Translations under genes and position numbers: made by a program
Notes under the pieces: generated by a model
Database searches by the model: none
Told to the model about the DNA's origin: nothing
What the model saw: the letters and a program-made list of their open reading frames with translations, nothing else
In this document: positions 1 to 8,886 of the stretch, piece by piece
How the letters are laid out: each line of letters begins with the position of its first letter
How positions within the stretch are numbered: position 1 is the stretch's first letter
Assembly: GCA_963668595.1 (NCBI GenBank)
Contig: OY764876.1
Location: 1,178,001-1,242,000 of the forward strand
DNA: 64,000 nucleotides
Direction: 5' to 3'
From: GWE2-42-39 sp963668595
GTDB lineage: Bacteria; Bacteroidota; Bacteroidia; Bacteroidales; Prolixibacteraceae

Positions 1-1812
1 ATGGTTTCGTCGATTGCTTTTTCGGCCGGAGGATTCGATGCCCGCTACGGAGATAAAATGTCGTCGGTACTCGACATCAAATACCGCAAACCAACCGAAT
101 TAAAAGGATCGGCAGCCATCAGTATTTTGGGAGGATCGTTTCAGTTGGAAGATGCAACAGCCAATAAAAAATTCACGCACATTACCGGTTTTCGTTATAA
201 AACCAACAAATATTTACTGAATAGTTTGGATGAAAAAGGAGATTATGATCCGCGTTTCACTGATTTTCAAACCTATCTGACTTATCATTTTTCGCCCAAA
301 TTTGATCTGTCATTCTTAGGAAACCTGGCTCGCAATCGCTACCATTTTATTCCGAAAACGCGTCAAACCAAGTTCGGAACCTGGAACAATGCATTGAATA
401 CGACTATCTATTTTGAAGGACAGGAAATTGATAATTTCACTACAGCAACAGGTGCTATTTCAGCGAACTATCATCCAAATAATCAGCTGAATTTGAAATT
501 GATTGCCTCCTCGTTTCAATCACAGGAAGAGGAATCGTACGATATTCTGGGAGAATATTATCTGAGCCAGTTGGAGCGCAATTCGTACAACAATTCGGAC
601 GAAGAAAAAACCATGAATATTGGTGTTGGAACATTTATCAACCATGCGCGCAATCAGCTAAAAGCCGAAGTATATAGTTTATCGCACAAAGGGGCATTCA
701 ATTCGGAAAAACATTTGGTAAACTGGGGAGCATCCATTCAAACAGAAAAAATTGATGACTACATGAATGAATGGGTTTATCGCGACTCTACAGGCTATTC
801 ACTACCCTTTTCCGACAAACAGGTAAAATTATACAGTACCGCTTTTACCGACTACACCATGCAATCGCTTCGGATTGATGGATATGTGCAGGATACCTAC
901 AAATTGCCAGTTGCCCCGGGAGAAATGTACCTTACAGCCGGAGTACGCGCCTGTTGGTGGGATTACAACGACGAACTACTGGTAAGCCCACGTGCATCGC
1001 TTAGCTTTTATCCCGACTGGAAAGCAAATATCAGTTTCAAACTGTCAGCCGGAATATACAATCAGCCTGCATTCTACAAAGAATTAAAAGATATTGAAGG
1101 AAATATAAATCAACACATTAAAGCGCAAAAATCAACTCAGTTTGTGTTGGCCAGCGAATATATTTTCCAGGCATGGGACCGCCCGTTTAAATTTTCTTCG
1201 GAAATGTACTACAAGAACCTGCGTTACCTGATTCCATATAAAGTAGATAATGTGCGCATTCGTTACCTTTCCGATCAGGAATCGAAAGGATACGCAGCAG
1301 GAATTGACATGAAGGTAAACGGTGAATTTGTAAGCGGAATTGAATCGTGGGCCAGTCTTTCAATCATGAAAACAAAAGAAGATGTGCTGAATGACGGACA
1401 TGGTTATTTGGCCCGTCCCACCGATCAACTGGTCAATTTTAGTATTTTCTTTCAGGACTATTTTCCAGGAAATCCCAGTTACAAAATGCACATGGCTGCA
1501 TATTTTGGTTCGCGTCTGCCGACTGGTCCCCCTAATTCAAAACGTTACATGGATGTTTACCGAATGCCTTCGTATCGCCGCGTTGACCTGGGAATTTCCA
1601 AAATATTAATCAGCGAAAAATACCAGTTCAAAAAGCTGCATTTTCTGGATCAGGTGAAAGACATGTGGCTAAGTTTGGAAATATTGAACCTTCTGGGAAT
1701 AAATAATACCATTTCGTATTTCTGGGTAAACAGCAATTCGGGAGACCAGTTCGGAGTGCCCAATTACCTGACCGGACGCAAAGTGAACCTGAAACTATCT
1801 GTAAGATTTTAA
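1..1812 (+). CDS. TonB-dependent outer membrane receptor, C-terminal part (5' end outside window)
   Basis: The reading frame is already open at base 1, so the signal peptide and most of the plug domain lie outside the window. The first residues (GGFDARYGDKMSSVLDIKYR) are the typical end of a TonB plug domain. About 570 residues of alternating aromatic and polar strands follow, as in a 22-strand beta-barrel, and the protein ends in Phe (KLSVRF), the usual outer-membrane C-terminus. It should import an unknown substrate using TonB energy. It ends 12 bases before the stop of truA on the other strand. No SusD partner is visible, so substrate class cannot be told. The family call is solid; the substrate is unknown. 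Confidence 0.88.
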   Translation: MVSSIAFSAGGFDARYGDKMSSVLDIKYRKPTELKGSAAISILGGSFQLEDATANKKFTHITGFRYKTNKYLLNSLDEKGDYDPRFTDFQTYLTYHFSPKFDLSFLGNLARNRYHFIPKTRQTKFGTWNNALNTTIYFEGQEIDNFTTATGAISANYHPNNQLNLKLIASSFQSQEEESYDILGEYYLSQLERNSYNNSDEEKTMNIGVGTFINHARNQLKAEVYSLSHKGAFNSEKHLVNWGASIQTEKIDDYMNEWVYRDSTGYSLPFSDKQVKLYSTAFTDYTMQSLRIDGYVQDTYKLPVAPGEMYLTAGVRACWWDYNDELLVSPRASLSFYPDWKANISFKLSAGIYNQPAFYKELKDIEGNINQHIKAQKSTQFVLASEYIFQAWDRPFKFSSEMYYKNLRYLIPYKVDNVRIRYLSDQESKGYAAGIDMKVNGEFVSGIESWASLSIMKTKEDVLNDGHGYLARPTDQLVNFSIFFQDYFPGNPSYKMHMAAYFGSRLPTGPPNSKRYMDVYRMPSYRRVDLGISKILISEKYQFKKLHFLDQVKDMWLSLEILNLLGINNTISYFWVNSNSGDQFGVPNYLTGRKVNLKLSVRF

Positions 1813-1824
1813 AAACAGGCAAGC

Positions 1825-2580
1825 CTATTCAGCCAGAGAAACGCTTTCCGGATATTCAATATCCACTAAAAATAAACCATGAGCAGGAACAGAAATACCT
1901 GCTTCGGATCGGTTTTTGCGTTCAATAATCTGACGAAATTCTTCGATGGAGATTTTATCTCTCCCTACTTCAATCAGCGTTCCAACAATTGCGCGAACCA
2001 TGTTTCGAAGAAAACGATCCGCTTTCACTATAAAAATAAGTTCATCGCCCCGCTCCTGCCATTCGGCCTGCATTATGCGGCAATTATTTGTTTTCACATC
2101 GGTATGCAACTTACTAAAACTTGTAAAATCAATGTAATCAAACAATACCCGACATGCTTCGTTCATTTTTACCACATCGAGCGGATATTTGAAATGCCAG
2201 GCAGTTTCCTGTGCAAACGGGTCTTTCCGGCGGGTAATACAATAATGGTAAGTACGCGACAACGCATCGAAGCGGGCATGTGCCTCTGCATGCACTTTTC
2301 GGATGTCGAAAATAACAATATCACGTCCGAGAAAGCTGTTCAACTTATAAGCAAAATCCGGATCATCCAGCGTTTCGGATGTCGAATCGAAATGAGCAAT
2401 CATCATCCGGGCATGCACTCCCGTATCGGTTCTTCCTGCTCCTGTAATAGCAATATTTTCGCGGCAAACAGTAGTAAGAGCTTTTTCAAGATCTTCCTGC
2501 ACCGAGCGAGCATTGGGCTGAATCTGCCAGCCGTGGTAACGCGTCCCGTTGTATGCCAGTTTTATAAAATAGCGCTGCAC
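1825..2580 (-). CDS. truA: tRNA pseudouridine(38-40) synthase TruA
   Basis: This cytoplasmic enzyme converts uridine to pseudouridine at positions 38-40 of the tRNA anticodon arm. The 251-residue length is normal for TruA. The catalytic motif GAGRTDTGVHA is present, with the nucleophilic Asp at about residue 52. The N-terminal YNGTRYHGWQIQPN motif and the RFLRNMVRAIVGTLIEVG segment near residue 200 are also family hallmarks. It lies just downstream of the DsrE-like gene (17 bases) and converges with the TonB receptor. A long open frame on the opposite strand is only a shadow. Confidence 0.96.
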   Translation of the reverse strand: MQRYFIKLAYNGTRYHGWQIQPNARSVQEDLEKALTTVCRENIAITGAGRTDTGVHARMMIAHFDSTSETLDDPDFAYKLNSFLGRDIVIFDIRKVHAEAHARFDALSRTYHYCITRRKDPFAQETAWHFKYPLDVVKMNEACRVLFDYIDFTSFSKLHTDVKTNNCRIMQAEWQERGDELIFIVKADRFLRNMVRAIVGTLIEVGRDKISIEEFRQIIERKNRSEAGISVPAHGLFLVDIEYPESVSLAE

Positions 2581-2597
2581 TATCGATGATTTTAATC

Positions 2598-2942
2598 CTA
2601 TACCGTGATTACCTTATCGGCTACTTTTTGCAATTCCAGAATATCAATCATGGTTGCCTGAACTCCAATTTCAACCTGTTCGGCCAAATCGAAGTAATTC
2701 AGACAAGTTTTGCAGGCCATCAGTTTTACTCCTCTCTCTTCCAACTTCCGAAGTTCGGTTAATACCGAAGAGCCTGTGCAAATAAGTTTCACACCTCCGT
2801 GATAAAAAGCAATGAAACGAGGAAGTTCTTCTTCTTCGCCCAACAAACGTAAATAGTTTGCAATCAGGGTTTGTCCCAACTCGTCGTCACTCGCCATTCC
2901 CTGACGTGTAATTTGTATTAATGTATTTTTCAAATTGCTCAT
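2598..2942 (-). CDS. DsrE/YedF-C-like sulfur-relay family protein
   Basis: A small protein of about 114 residues with a DsrE/DsrF-like fold. The segment MACKTCLNYFDL near residue 85 resembles the conserved Cys region of the C-terminal domain of YedF-type proteins (CGTCLxYFxL). The TusA-like N-terminal domain of full YedF is absent. A role in sulfur or selenium transfer is inferred from family only. In-frame ATGs lie at 2969, 2948 and 2942; 2942 (MSNLKNTLIQ) best fits the family start. It is likely co-transcribed with truA and the preceding lipoprotein gene. Confidence 0.75.
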   Translation of the reverse strand: MSNLKNTLIQITRQGMASDDELGQTLIANYLRLLGEEEELPRFIAFYHGGVKLICTGSSVLTELRKLEERGVKLMACKTCLNYFDLAEQVEIGVQATMIDILELQKVADKVITV

Positions 2943-2977
2943 TGTCATTTTTCTCCTGTCAATTTCCAAAAGATTAA

Positions 2978-3739
2978 TTATTTACGTTTCCAATCGGTCA
3001 TCAAAAACAAGGAATTCTTTTCTGGCTCACTTGCAGCCGCTTCAAGAATTGACCTATTATTGAATACTTTGCGTGTTTCGTAGTATTCGTCGTACAACAT
3101 AAATTTTTTCTGAAGAATGAGCGAATTTTTTTCCGGTTCAATCAGTGCAATATTCAACGAATATCCCGAAACACTTTTCTTCTCAAAACCGCCAATTTCT
3201 ATCTTTTGTGTTTCGCTAAACATGATTTCATCGTCTTCGGCAAGTGTTGGATTGTAAGTAGTTTCCAATACTTTAGTCGTCTTCCCATCGCTGTAGGTAA
3301 TCTTCACAATATAGTTCAGATCATTCATCGGGATAAAATCAGCAAACTGCGTACAAGTAATCCCCTGCAATTCAATAAGGTTTGCAATACCAGGCATCTC
3401 TAAATTCAGTTCACCGTAATAATGAGCATCTTCATCCTGAAATCCATTAAAAACAATGCGGGCAATTCCGTCTGATTCGCCAACCATAAAATCAGCAAAT
3501 TTGGTTTCAGTATCGCTCAAATCAGAACGTAAATTGCTGTTTACCGTCCATTCAGTTCGATTGTATTTTCCATTAACACTGAAAGTAATCATCTGAGGCG
3601 ACACATCATCCGTCCATTCAAAACTAACCGGAACCAGCACATCGTAAGGATCTTTGTGGCACGAAGACAATAAACTGGCGGCAATGCCCAGAATCATTAT
3701 TCCCCGGACGAAATATGTTTTCTTTTTCTGTCGGTACAT
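2978..3739 (-). CDS. Hypothetical lipoprotein
   Basis: A 253-residue protein of unrecognised family. From the ATG at 3739 it begins MYRQKKKTYF, then a hydrophobic stretch and the lipobox-like SLLSSC, so it is probably a lipoprotein attached to a membrane. The rest is beta-rich, with no motif I recognise. The open frame extends to 3859, but the extra 40 residues would put the signal peptide inside the protein, so I reject that start. A TAnnTTTG-type box (minus strand, 3781-3788) lies about 40 bases upstream without a clear -33 element. Function unknown. Confidence 0.7.
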   Translation of the reverse strand: MYRQKKKTYFVRGIMILGIAASLLSSCHKDPYDVLVPVSFEWTDDVSPQMITFSVNGKYNRTEWTVNSNLRSDLSDTETKFADFMVGESDGIARIVFNGFQDEDAHYYGELNLEMPGIANLIELQGITCTQFADFIPMNDLNYIVKITYSDGKTTKVLETTYNPTLAEDDEIMFSETQKIEIGGFEKKSVSGYSLNIALIEPEKNSLILQKKFMLYDEYYETRKVFNNRSILEAAASEPEKNSLFLMTDWKRK

Positions 3740-3845
3740 GTAAACTGTTTTTTTTGGGTTGAATACATTCAAATCCGATTCAAAAGTATAAAAACATGCC
3801 GTTGAAACAGAATTCAAACATAAAAAAGTTCCGGTACATCCAAAC

Positions 3846-3876
3846 AAAAAGGGCTCCAAAACATGAAGCCCTTTCG
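3846..3876 (-). terminator. Rho-independent terminator after dapA
   Basis: An 8-bp perfect stem (AAAGGGCT at 3848-3855 with AGCCCTTT at 3867-3874) and an 11-base loop. On the minus strand it is followed by five T. It sits 20 bases beyond the dapA stop. Confidence 0.75.
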
Positions 3877-3894
3877 GTGTATATTGTTTTTATC

Positions 3895-4782
3895 TTATTT
3901 GCTGATTCGGGAATATGCTTCTTCAATCATGCGATAAGTTTCGCCACTAACCGGCCACGAAGGCAAACGAAGTACATTTTTTGCCTTGCCCATGATTTCC
4001 ATCAACGCTTTAACTCCGCCCGGATTTCCTTCGCGGAATAAAAGTTTAAACAAATCAAGCAACTGATAATGCATCTGTTGAGCTTCAGCAATACGATGCT
4101 CGTTGGCCAGATGTACCAGATCGCTCAGTTGTTTGGGTAATGCATTGGCAATTACCGAAATTACACCAATTCCGCCCACGGCAATTACAGGCAAAGCCAG
4201 CACATCGTCGCCCGAAATTACTTTAAACCAATCGGGTGCGCTGCGAGCCATAAAAGCACAATGCGACGATTCGCCCGAAGCATCTTTTACTCCGATTACT
4301 TTTTCCGAGGAATGAGCAATTCGCAGCGAAGTAGCATGTTCCATGTGCACACCTGTACGCGATGGTACATTATACAATATAATTGGCACCGGGCTAAACC
4401 GGATTACTTCCTGATAAAAATGAAACAGACCTTCCTGCGTAGGTTTATTGTAATAAGGAGTTACTGATAAAATTCCGTCCACTCCCGAAAAATCAAAATC
4501 CTTGATGCTTTGCTCAACCTTCACAGGATCGTTGCCACCCATGCCCACAACCAGCGGCACCCGCCCGTTGTTCACATTCTTCACACAGGCAACCACTTCT
4601 TTTTGTTCGGCTACCGACAAAGTTGGCGTTTCGGCAGTTGTGCCCAAAGCAACCAAATAATCCATGCCCGAGCTAATTTGGTCTTCCACCATGCGCTCAA
4701 GACAATTGAAATCAATCGACTTATCTTCGTTAAACGGAGTAATCAGGGCTACCCCTGCCCCTTTTAAGGGATGTGTTATCAT
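3895..4782 (-). CDS. dapA: 4-hydroxy-tetrahydrodipicolinate synthase
   Basis: This enzyme condenses pyruvate with aspartate semialdehyde, the first committed step to diaminopimelate and lysine. At 295 residues it is full length. Visible motifs are the N-terminal GAGVALITPF, the GTTAETPTLS phosphate-binding loop, YYNKPTQEGL and ILYNVPSRTG, which carry the Tyr residues of the active site, and GVKDASG with the Schiff-base Lys at about residue 166. Its start overlaps the stop of the upstream gene (4779-5294) by 4 bases, so the two are translationally coupled. A terminator follows. Confidence 0.96.
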   Translation of the reverse strand: MITHPLKGAGVALITPFNEDKSIDFNCLERMVEDQISSGMDYLVALGTTAETPTLSVAEQKEVVACVKNVNNGRVPLVVGMGGNDPVKVEQSIKDFDFSGVDGILSVTPYYNKPTQEGLFHFYQEVIRFSPVPIILYNVPSRTGVHMEHATSLRIAHSSEKVIGVKDASGESSHCAFMARSAPDWFKVISGDDVLALPVIAVGGIGVISVIANALPKQLSDLVHLANEHRIAEAQQMHYQLLDLFKLLFREGNPGGVKALMEIMGKAKNVLRLPSWPVSGETYRMIEEAYSRISK

Positions 4783-5294
4783 GCGTTTTTCTTATTAATC
4801 AGCTCTGTATAATTTACAATTTGCTGAGCCAGGTAAAGAGCTTCGGGACATTGCGAAATATCAATATTTAAATCATAAACATTCATTTCAGCACCGGCGT
4901 ACCCAATTTTAAAGGTTGCCGGAGAAAGCGCTGCAATGACCATCATCGGAAATTTCTTGTTCACACTCAGATCAATGAGTATGTCGAGCTTTTTTGCCGC
5001 AAAAGATGCCGGCAAACCTGATTTTGGGAAACCCAACCAACTTAGTTCTGTTTTCGCAAAACTATTTTCAGGCAACTCAGTTGCTTTTCCGGGAATAAAG
5101 CACAAACTTTCCAACTGTATATTTTTCTTTTCTTTCAGTTTTTCCTGAATAAAAAGAAATGCTTCCTCTTCTTCCAAACTCCAAAGAACTCCAATCGTTT
5201 CTGCCGAATCAAAATTATGTACCTGCACCGAACGGACTATATTTTCCGTCTGTTTGTTCAACTTCCGTCTGGCAATTATCATTTTCAAACTCAT
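4779..5294 (-). CDS. Conserved hypothetical protein (Bacteroidota, DUF6913-like)
   Basis: A 171-residue soluble protein with no signal peptide or membrane segment. It resembles an uncharacterised Bacteroidota family, possibly DUF6913 (from memory, not searched). The middle part (LDILIDLSVNKKFPMMVIAA) suggests a Rossmann-like alpha/beta fold. It overlaps dapA by 4 bases and precedes it, so the two form an operon. That ties it to lysine/cell-wall precursor supply or only to co-expression; no function can be assigned. Confidence 0.75.
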   Translation of the reverse strand: MSLKMIIARRKLNKQTENIVRSVQVHNFDSAETIGVLWSLEEEEAFLFIQEKLKEKKNIQLESLCFIPGKATELPENSFAKTELSWLGFPKSGLPASFAAKKLDILIDLSVNKKFPMMVIAALSPATFKIGYAGAEMNVYDLNIDISQCPEALYLAQQIVNYTELINKKNA

Positions 5295-5388
5295 ACACGT
5301 AGTGTTATGTTATTTGTGTTTTCGTCTCCCGGAAATGCCCGGTAGATTACTGCCGAAAAAGCTTCACTACACAACTCGCAAATCGTGA

Positions 5389-5421
5389 CAAAAATAACGA
5401 TTTGTTTTTTCCGAAGACAAA
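5389..5421 (-). promoter_or_regulatory. Bacteroidota-type promoter for the 5294-dapA operon
   Basis: Read on the minus strand: TTTG (5421-5418), a 21-base spacer, then TATTTTTG (5396-5389), matching the TTTG/TAnnTTTG elements of the Bacteroidota primary sigma factor. It leaves a leader of about 90 bases before the ATG at 5294. Confidence 0.45.
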
Positions 5422-5490
5422 TAAACACAAAAAAGTTTCAAAGTATAAGCAAAAAGCTTTCAAAAAATAAAAACTATAAGCAGGTGACAA

Positions 5491-7500
5491 TTATTCGCCC
5501 ACCATCAAAAGGAACTCTTTTTCAGAAATAATAGGAATTGAAAGTTTCTCTGCTTTCTCCAATTTACTTGGTCCGATATTATTTCCGGCAAGTAAATAAT
5601 CGGTATTTTTAGAAATAGAACTTACATTTTTCCCTCCATTCTGTTCAATCATTTTTTTCAATTCGTCGCGCGAATACTGCTCAAAAGTTCCCGAAATAAT
5701 AATTGATAATCCTTTCAGTTTTTCTGATCGATTTTGCAAAGCCGACTCATCCAAATGAAATTGCAAGCCGTAACTTCTTAATCGTTCAATCAATTCTATA
5801 TGAGCAGGCTCAGTAAAATATTCCACAACACTTCCTGCGATTTTTCCTCCAATTTCGTCAATTGCAGTAAGTTCTTCGATGCTTGCCTGTTGTATCGCTT
5901 CAATATTAACAAGACGATGAGCCAAAATTTTTGCCACAGTTTCGCCTACAAAACGAATTCCCAAAGCAAATAGTACTCGCTCAAACGGTACATTTTTCGA
6001 TTCTTCCAGGCTTTTCAAAATCCGTTCAGCCGATTTATCGCCAAGACGCTCCAACCGACTAATTTCTTCTTTCTTCAATGTATATAAATCAGCTACATTC
6101 CGAACAAGTCCTTCATTAAAAAGAAGTTCTATTGTTTCTTCTCCCAGACCGTCAATATTCATTGCTTTACGGCCAATGAAATGCTCCATTTTCCCTTTTA
6201 TCTGAGGAGGACAAGCAGTATCATTCGGACAATAAAAAGCTGCTTCGCCTTCGTTGCGAACCAGAAAACTGGCGCATTCGGGACAATTAGTAATAAAATT
6301 CACCACTTGTGCATCAGCTTTTCGCTTCGATAAATCAACTCCAACAATTTTTGGAATGATTTCTCCACCTTTTTCAACAAAAACGGCATCGCCAATATGT
6401 AAATCGAGGTTCTTAATAATGTCAGCATTGTGCAACGAAGCACGTTTCACTGTAGTGCCAGCCAATAAAACCGGTTCCAGATTTGCCACCGGAGTAACAG
6501 CGCCGGTGCGTCCGACCTGGTAACTCACCGACTGCAAAATGGTAGAAACCTGCTCTGCTTTAAATTTAAAAGCCATGGCCCAGCGAGGCGATTTGGCTGT
6601 AAATCCAAGATATTGCTGTAAACGAATCGAATTTACCTTGATGACCACACCGTCGGTAGCGACAGGCAAAGCGTGACGACGCTCGTCCCATTCGCGGCAA
6701 AAATCAATCACCTCGTCGATGTTGGCACATTTCCGCGTGTGTTCCGAAATTTTGCATCCCCAGGCAGCAGCCTGTTGCAAATTTTCCAGATGTCCGTCAG
6801 AAGGCAATTGCTCGCCCAGCATATAATAAAGGTATGCATCCAGTTTGCGCTGGGCAACCAACGATGAATTTTGCAATTTCAAAGTTCCCGATGCGGCATT
6901 CCGTGGATTGGCAAACAAAGCCTCCCCTTCTTTTTCGCGCTGAACATTTAATTCGTCGAACACAGCAAACGGCATCAGTACTTCTCCCCGAATTTCCAGT
7001 TCCGACGGAATATTGTCGCCTTTTAATTTCAAAGGAACACTACGAATAGTGCGCACATTGGCAGTAACATCGTCACCTCGCACTCCGTCGCCGCGGGTTA
7101 TTGCCTGTTGCAGTTCACCATTGCGATAGACCAGGCTGATTGAAGTTCCGTCAAATTTCAATTCACAGACATACTCAAACTGCTGATCGGTTAGTTTGCG
7201 GATACGCTGATCGAAATCGCGCAACTCACCTTCCGAATAAGCATTCGACAGCGACAACATCGGATAACGGTGTTCAACTTGCTGAAATTCCTTATTCAGG
7301 TCGCTACCTACTCGTTGTGTTGGCGAATTCGGATCAAAAAATTCAGGATTTGCAGCTTCAAGTTTTTCCAATTCCTTTAATTTCATGTCAAAGTCGAAGT
7401 CGCTGATCGACGGTTGCGAAAGCACATAATAACGATAATTGTGCTGCTCCAGTTCTTCGCGCAAAGCAAGTATCTGCTGTCTGATGGTCTGTTTATCCAT
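5491..7500 (-). CDS. ligA: NAD-dependent DNA ligase LigA
   Basis: It seals nicks in duplex DNA using NAD+, in replication and repair. At 669 residues it is full length. Domains in order: the Ia region (residues 1-65); adenylation domain with LKFDG (adenylated Lys115); OB fold; four-Cys zinc finger (NCPEC near 410, CPNDTAC near 430); helix-hairpin-helix repeats (about 440-580); and a C-terminal BRCT domain (about 595-669). The start chosen is ATG 7500 (MDKQTIRQQI). The open frame runs to 7611, but the extra 37 residues precede the conserved N-terminus and look non-coding. Confidence 0.96.
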   Translation of the reverse strand: MDKQTIRQQILALREELEQHNYRYYVLSQPSISDFDFDMKLKELEKLEAANPEFFDPNSPTQRVGSDLNKEFQQVEHRYPMLSLSNAYSEGELRDFDQRIRKLTDQQFEYVCELKFDGTSISLVYRNGELQQAITRGDGVRGDDVTANVRTIRSVPLKLKGDNIPSELEIRGEVLMPFAVFDELNVQREKEGEALFANPRNAASGTLKLQNSSLVAQRKLDAYLYYMLGEQLPSDGHLENLQQAAAWGCKISEHTRKCANIDEVIDFCREWDERRHALPVATDGVVIKVNSIRLQQYLGFTAKSPRWAMAFKFKAEQVSTILQSVSYQVGRTGAVTPVANLEPVLLAGTTVKRASLHNADIIKNLDLHIGDAVFVEKGGEIIPKIVGVDLSKRKADAQVVNFITNCPECASFLVRNEGEAAFYCPNDTACPPQIKGKMEHFIGRKAMNIDGLGEETIELLFNEGLVRNVADLYTLKKEEISRLERLGDKSAERILKSLEESKNVPFERVLFALGIRFVGETVAKILAHRLVNIEAIQQASIEELTAIDEIGGKIAGSVVEYFTEPAHIELIERLRSYGLQFHLDESALQNRSEKLKGLSIIISGTFEQYSRDELKKMIEQNGGKNVSSISKNTDYLLAGNNIGPSKLEKAEKLSIPIISEKEFLLMVGE

Positions 7501-7642
7501 ATTTCTGAAATTTCTACTAAAATAGAAAATTACCGGGTGTCGCGGTTTCGATGCTCGATTTTTTTCGGGAGTCGCGGTTTTTAATCGCCGTATTCCGTCA
7601 TTGCTATTCATTTTAACCGGAAGTTAAAAACTTCCACCCCAT

Positions 7643-7675
7643 AAAAAAAGTCCCGCTGATATGGCGAGACTTTCT
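7643..7675 (-). terminator. Terminator after fabI
   Basis: Imperfect stem AAAGTCCCGC / GGCGAGACTTT with a 6-base loop. On the minus strand a run of seven T follows. It sits just downstream of the fabI stop at 7698. Confidence 0.65.
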
Positions 7676-7697
7676 TACATTATTTAATGTAATTCAA

Positions 7698-8573
7698 TTA
7701 ATCGTATTTATGTTCTTCTTCATTTTCATCTGCTGAACCACAATCACAATCACATCCTAATCCTTTTTCGTATTGCTGAAGTGCGCGTGCGCTCATAGCC
7801 ATGCTCGAAAAACCTCCGTCGTGGAACAAGTTTTGCATTGTAACTTTTCGCGTCAGATCGGAAAATAAAGTGATACAATAGTCGGCACATTCCACCGCAT
7901 CTGCATTACCCAGCGGCGACATACGTTCCGAAAAATCGAGCAATTTATCCATGCCCTTAATTCCGCTTCCAGCTTTAGTCAAGGTTGGCGACTGCGAAAT
8001 CGTATTGATACGAACATTGCGCTCACGGCCATAGATATAACCAAAACTGCGGGCAATTGATTCAAGCAATGCTTTGGCATCAGCCATATCGTTGTAGCCA
8101 TACAAAGTACGTTGCGCTGCAATATACGACAATGCAACGACCGATCCCCATTCATTAATTGCATCAAGTCTTCGGGCGACATGCAATATTTTATGAAACG
8201 ACATTGCCGAAATATCCAGAGTTTTCTCAAACATTCCGTAGTCCAGTTCACTGTAATGTTTCCCTTTTCGCACGTTCGGCGACATACCGATTGAGTGAAG
8301 CACGAAGTCAATTTTTCCGCCCATTAATTCCATCGAGCGGGTAAATACATGTTCCAATTCTTCTACATTAGTAGCATCAGCAGATATGGCTTCGGTGTTA
8401 AAACGCTCAGCCAGCTTATCAACATCGCCCATGCGGATAGCCAGAGCTGTGTTCGATAAAGTTATAATTGCGCCTTCTTCAACGGCTCGTTCGGCAACTT
8501 TCCAGGCAATAGAGTCGGAGTTCAATGCCCCGAAAATAATTCCTCTTTTTCCTTTTAATAAATTATACGACAT
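7698..8573 (-). CDS. fabI: Enoyl-[acyl-carrier-protein] reductase FabI
   Basis: It reduces trans-2-enoyl-ACP in the last step of each fatty-acid elongation cycle. It has the FabI variant of the SDR fold: KRGIIFGALNSDSIAWKVA at the N-terminus instead of TGxxxGxG, and the catalytic Tyr-x6-Lys as YNDMADAK. The Bacteroidota form is divergent but recognisable. Unusual is the C-terminal tail after residue about 270: GCDCDCGSADENEEEHKYD, rich in Cys, Asp and Glu. Three closely spaced Cys could bind metal; that is speculation. Monocistronic, with its own terminator. Confidence 0.93.
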   Translation of the reverse strand: MSYNLLKGKRGIIFGALNSDSIAWKVAERAVEEGAIITLSNTALAIRMGDVDKLAERFNTEAISADATNVEELEHVFTRSMELMGGKIDFVLHSIGMSPNVRKGKHYSELDYGMFEKTLDISAMSFHKILHVARRLDAINEWGSVVALSYIAAQRTLYGYNDMADAKALLESIARSFGYIYGRERNVRINTISQSPTLTKAGSGIKGMDKLLDFSERMSPLGNADAVECADYCITLFSDLTRKVTMQNLFHDGGFSSMAMSARALQQYEKGLGCDCDCGSADENEEEHKYD

Positions 8574-8886
8574 AGTAAATAATTATATTTCTGACAAAGT
8601 AACAGCTATCCCCCCAATGATGTTGTACAAATACTTCTGAAATGTGCTTTTTTAATGTTTATTTTCAATCTCACACTTGAATTATAGACCAGATAAACGA
8701 AATGTTCCATTTCAAGAAATGTGAAAATTCCCGTACAATCAAGATAAACAGAAAAACTTTTGGCAGGATAAATACAAATAAATCAGGCAAATGAATATAC
8801 ATCCATATATTGAGGCTATTTGTCCATGCATAAATAGGCCACAGTTTACATTTTTGCAACCGATCTCTTTAACCAAACTGAAACGA

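Noticed and set aside
1879..2589. 236-codon open frame on the plus strand over truA
   Set aside because: It is the shadow of a clear TruA gene and has no domain or sensible start.
8819..8854. Promoter TTTG...TACATTTT before the GH97 gene
   Set aside because: The spacer is 24 bases and the last base of the -7 box is wrong; too weak to annotate. The rest of 8574-8886 shows nothing.
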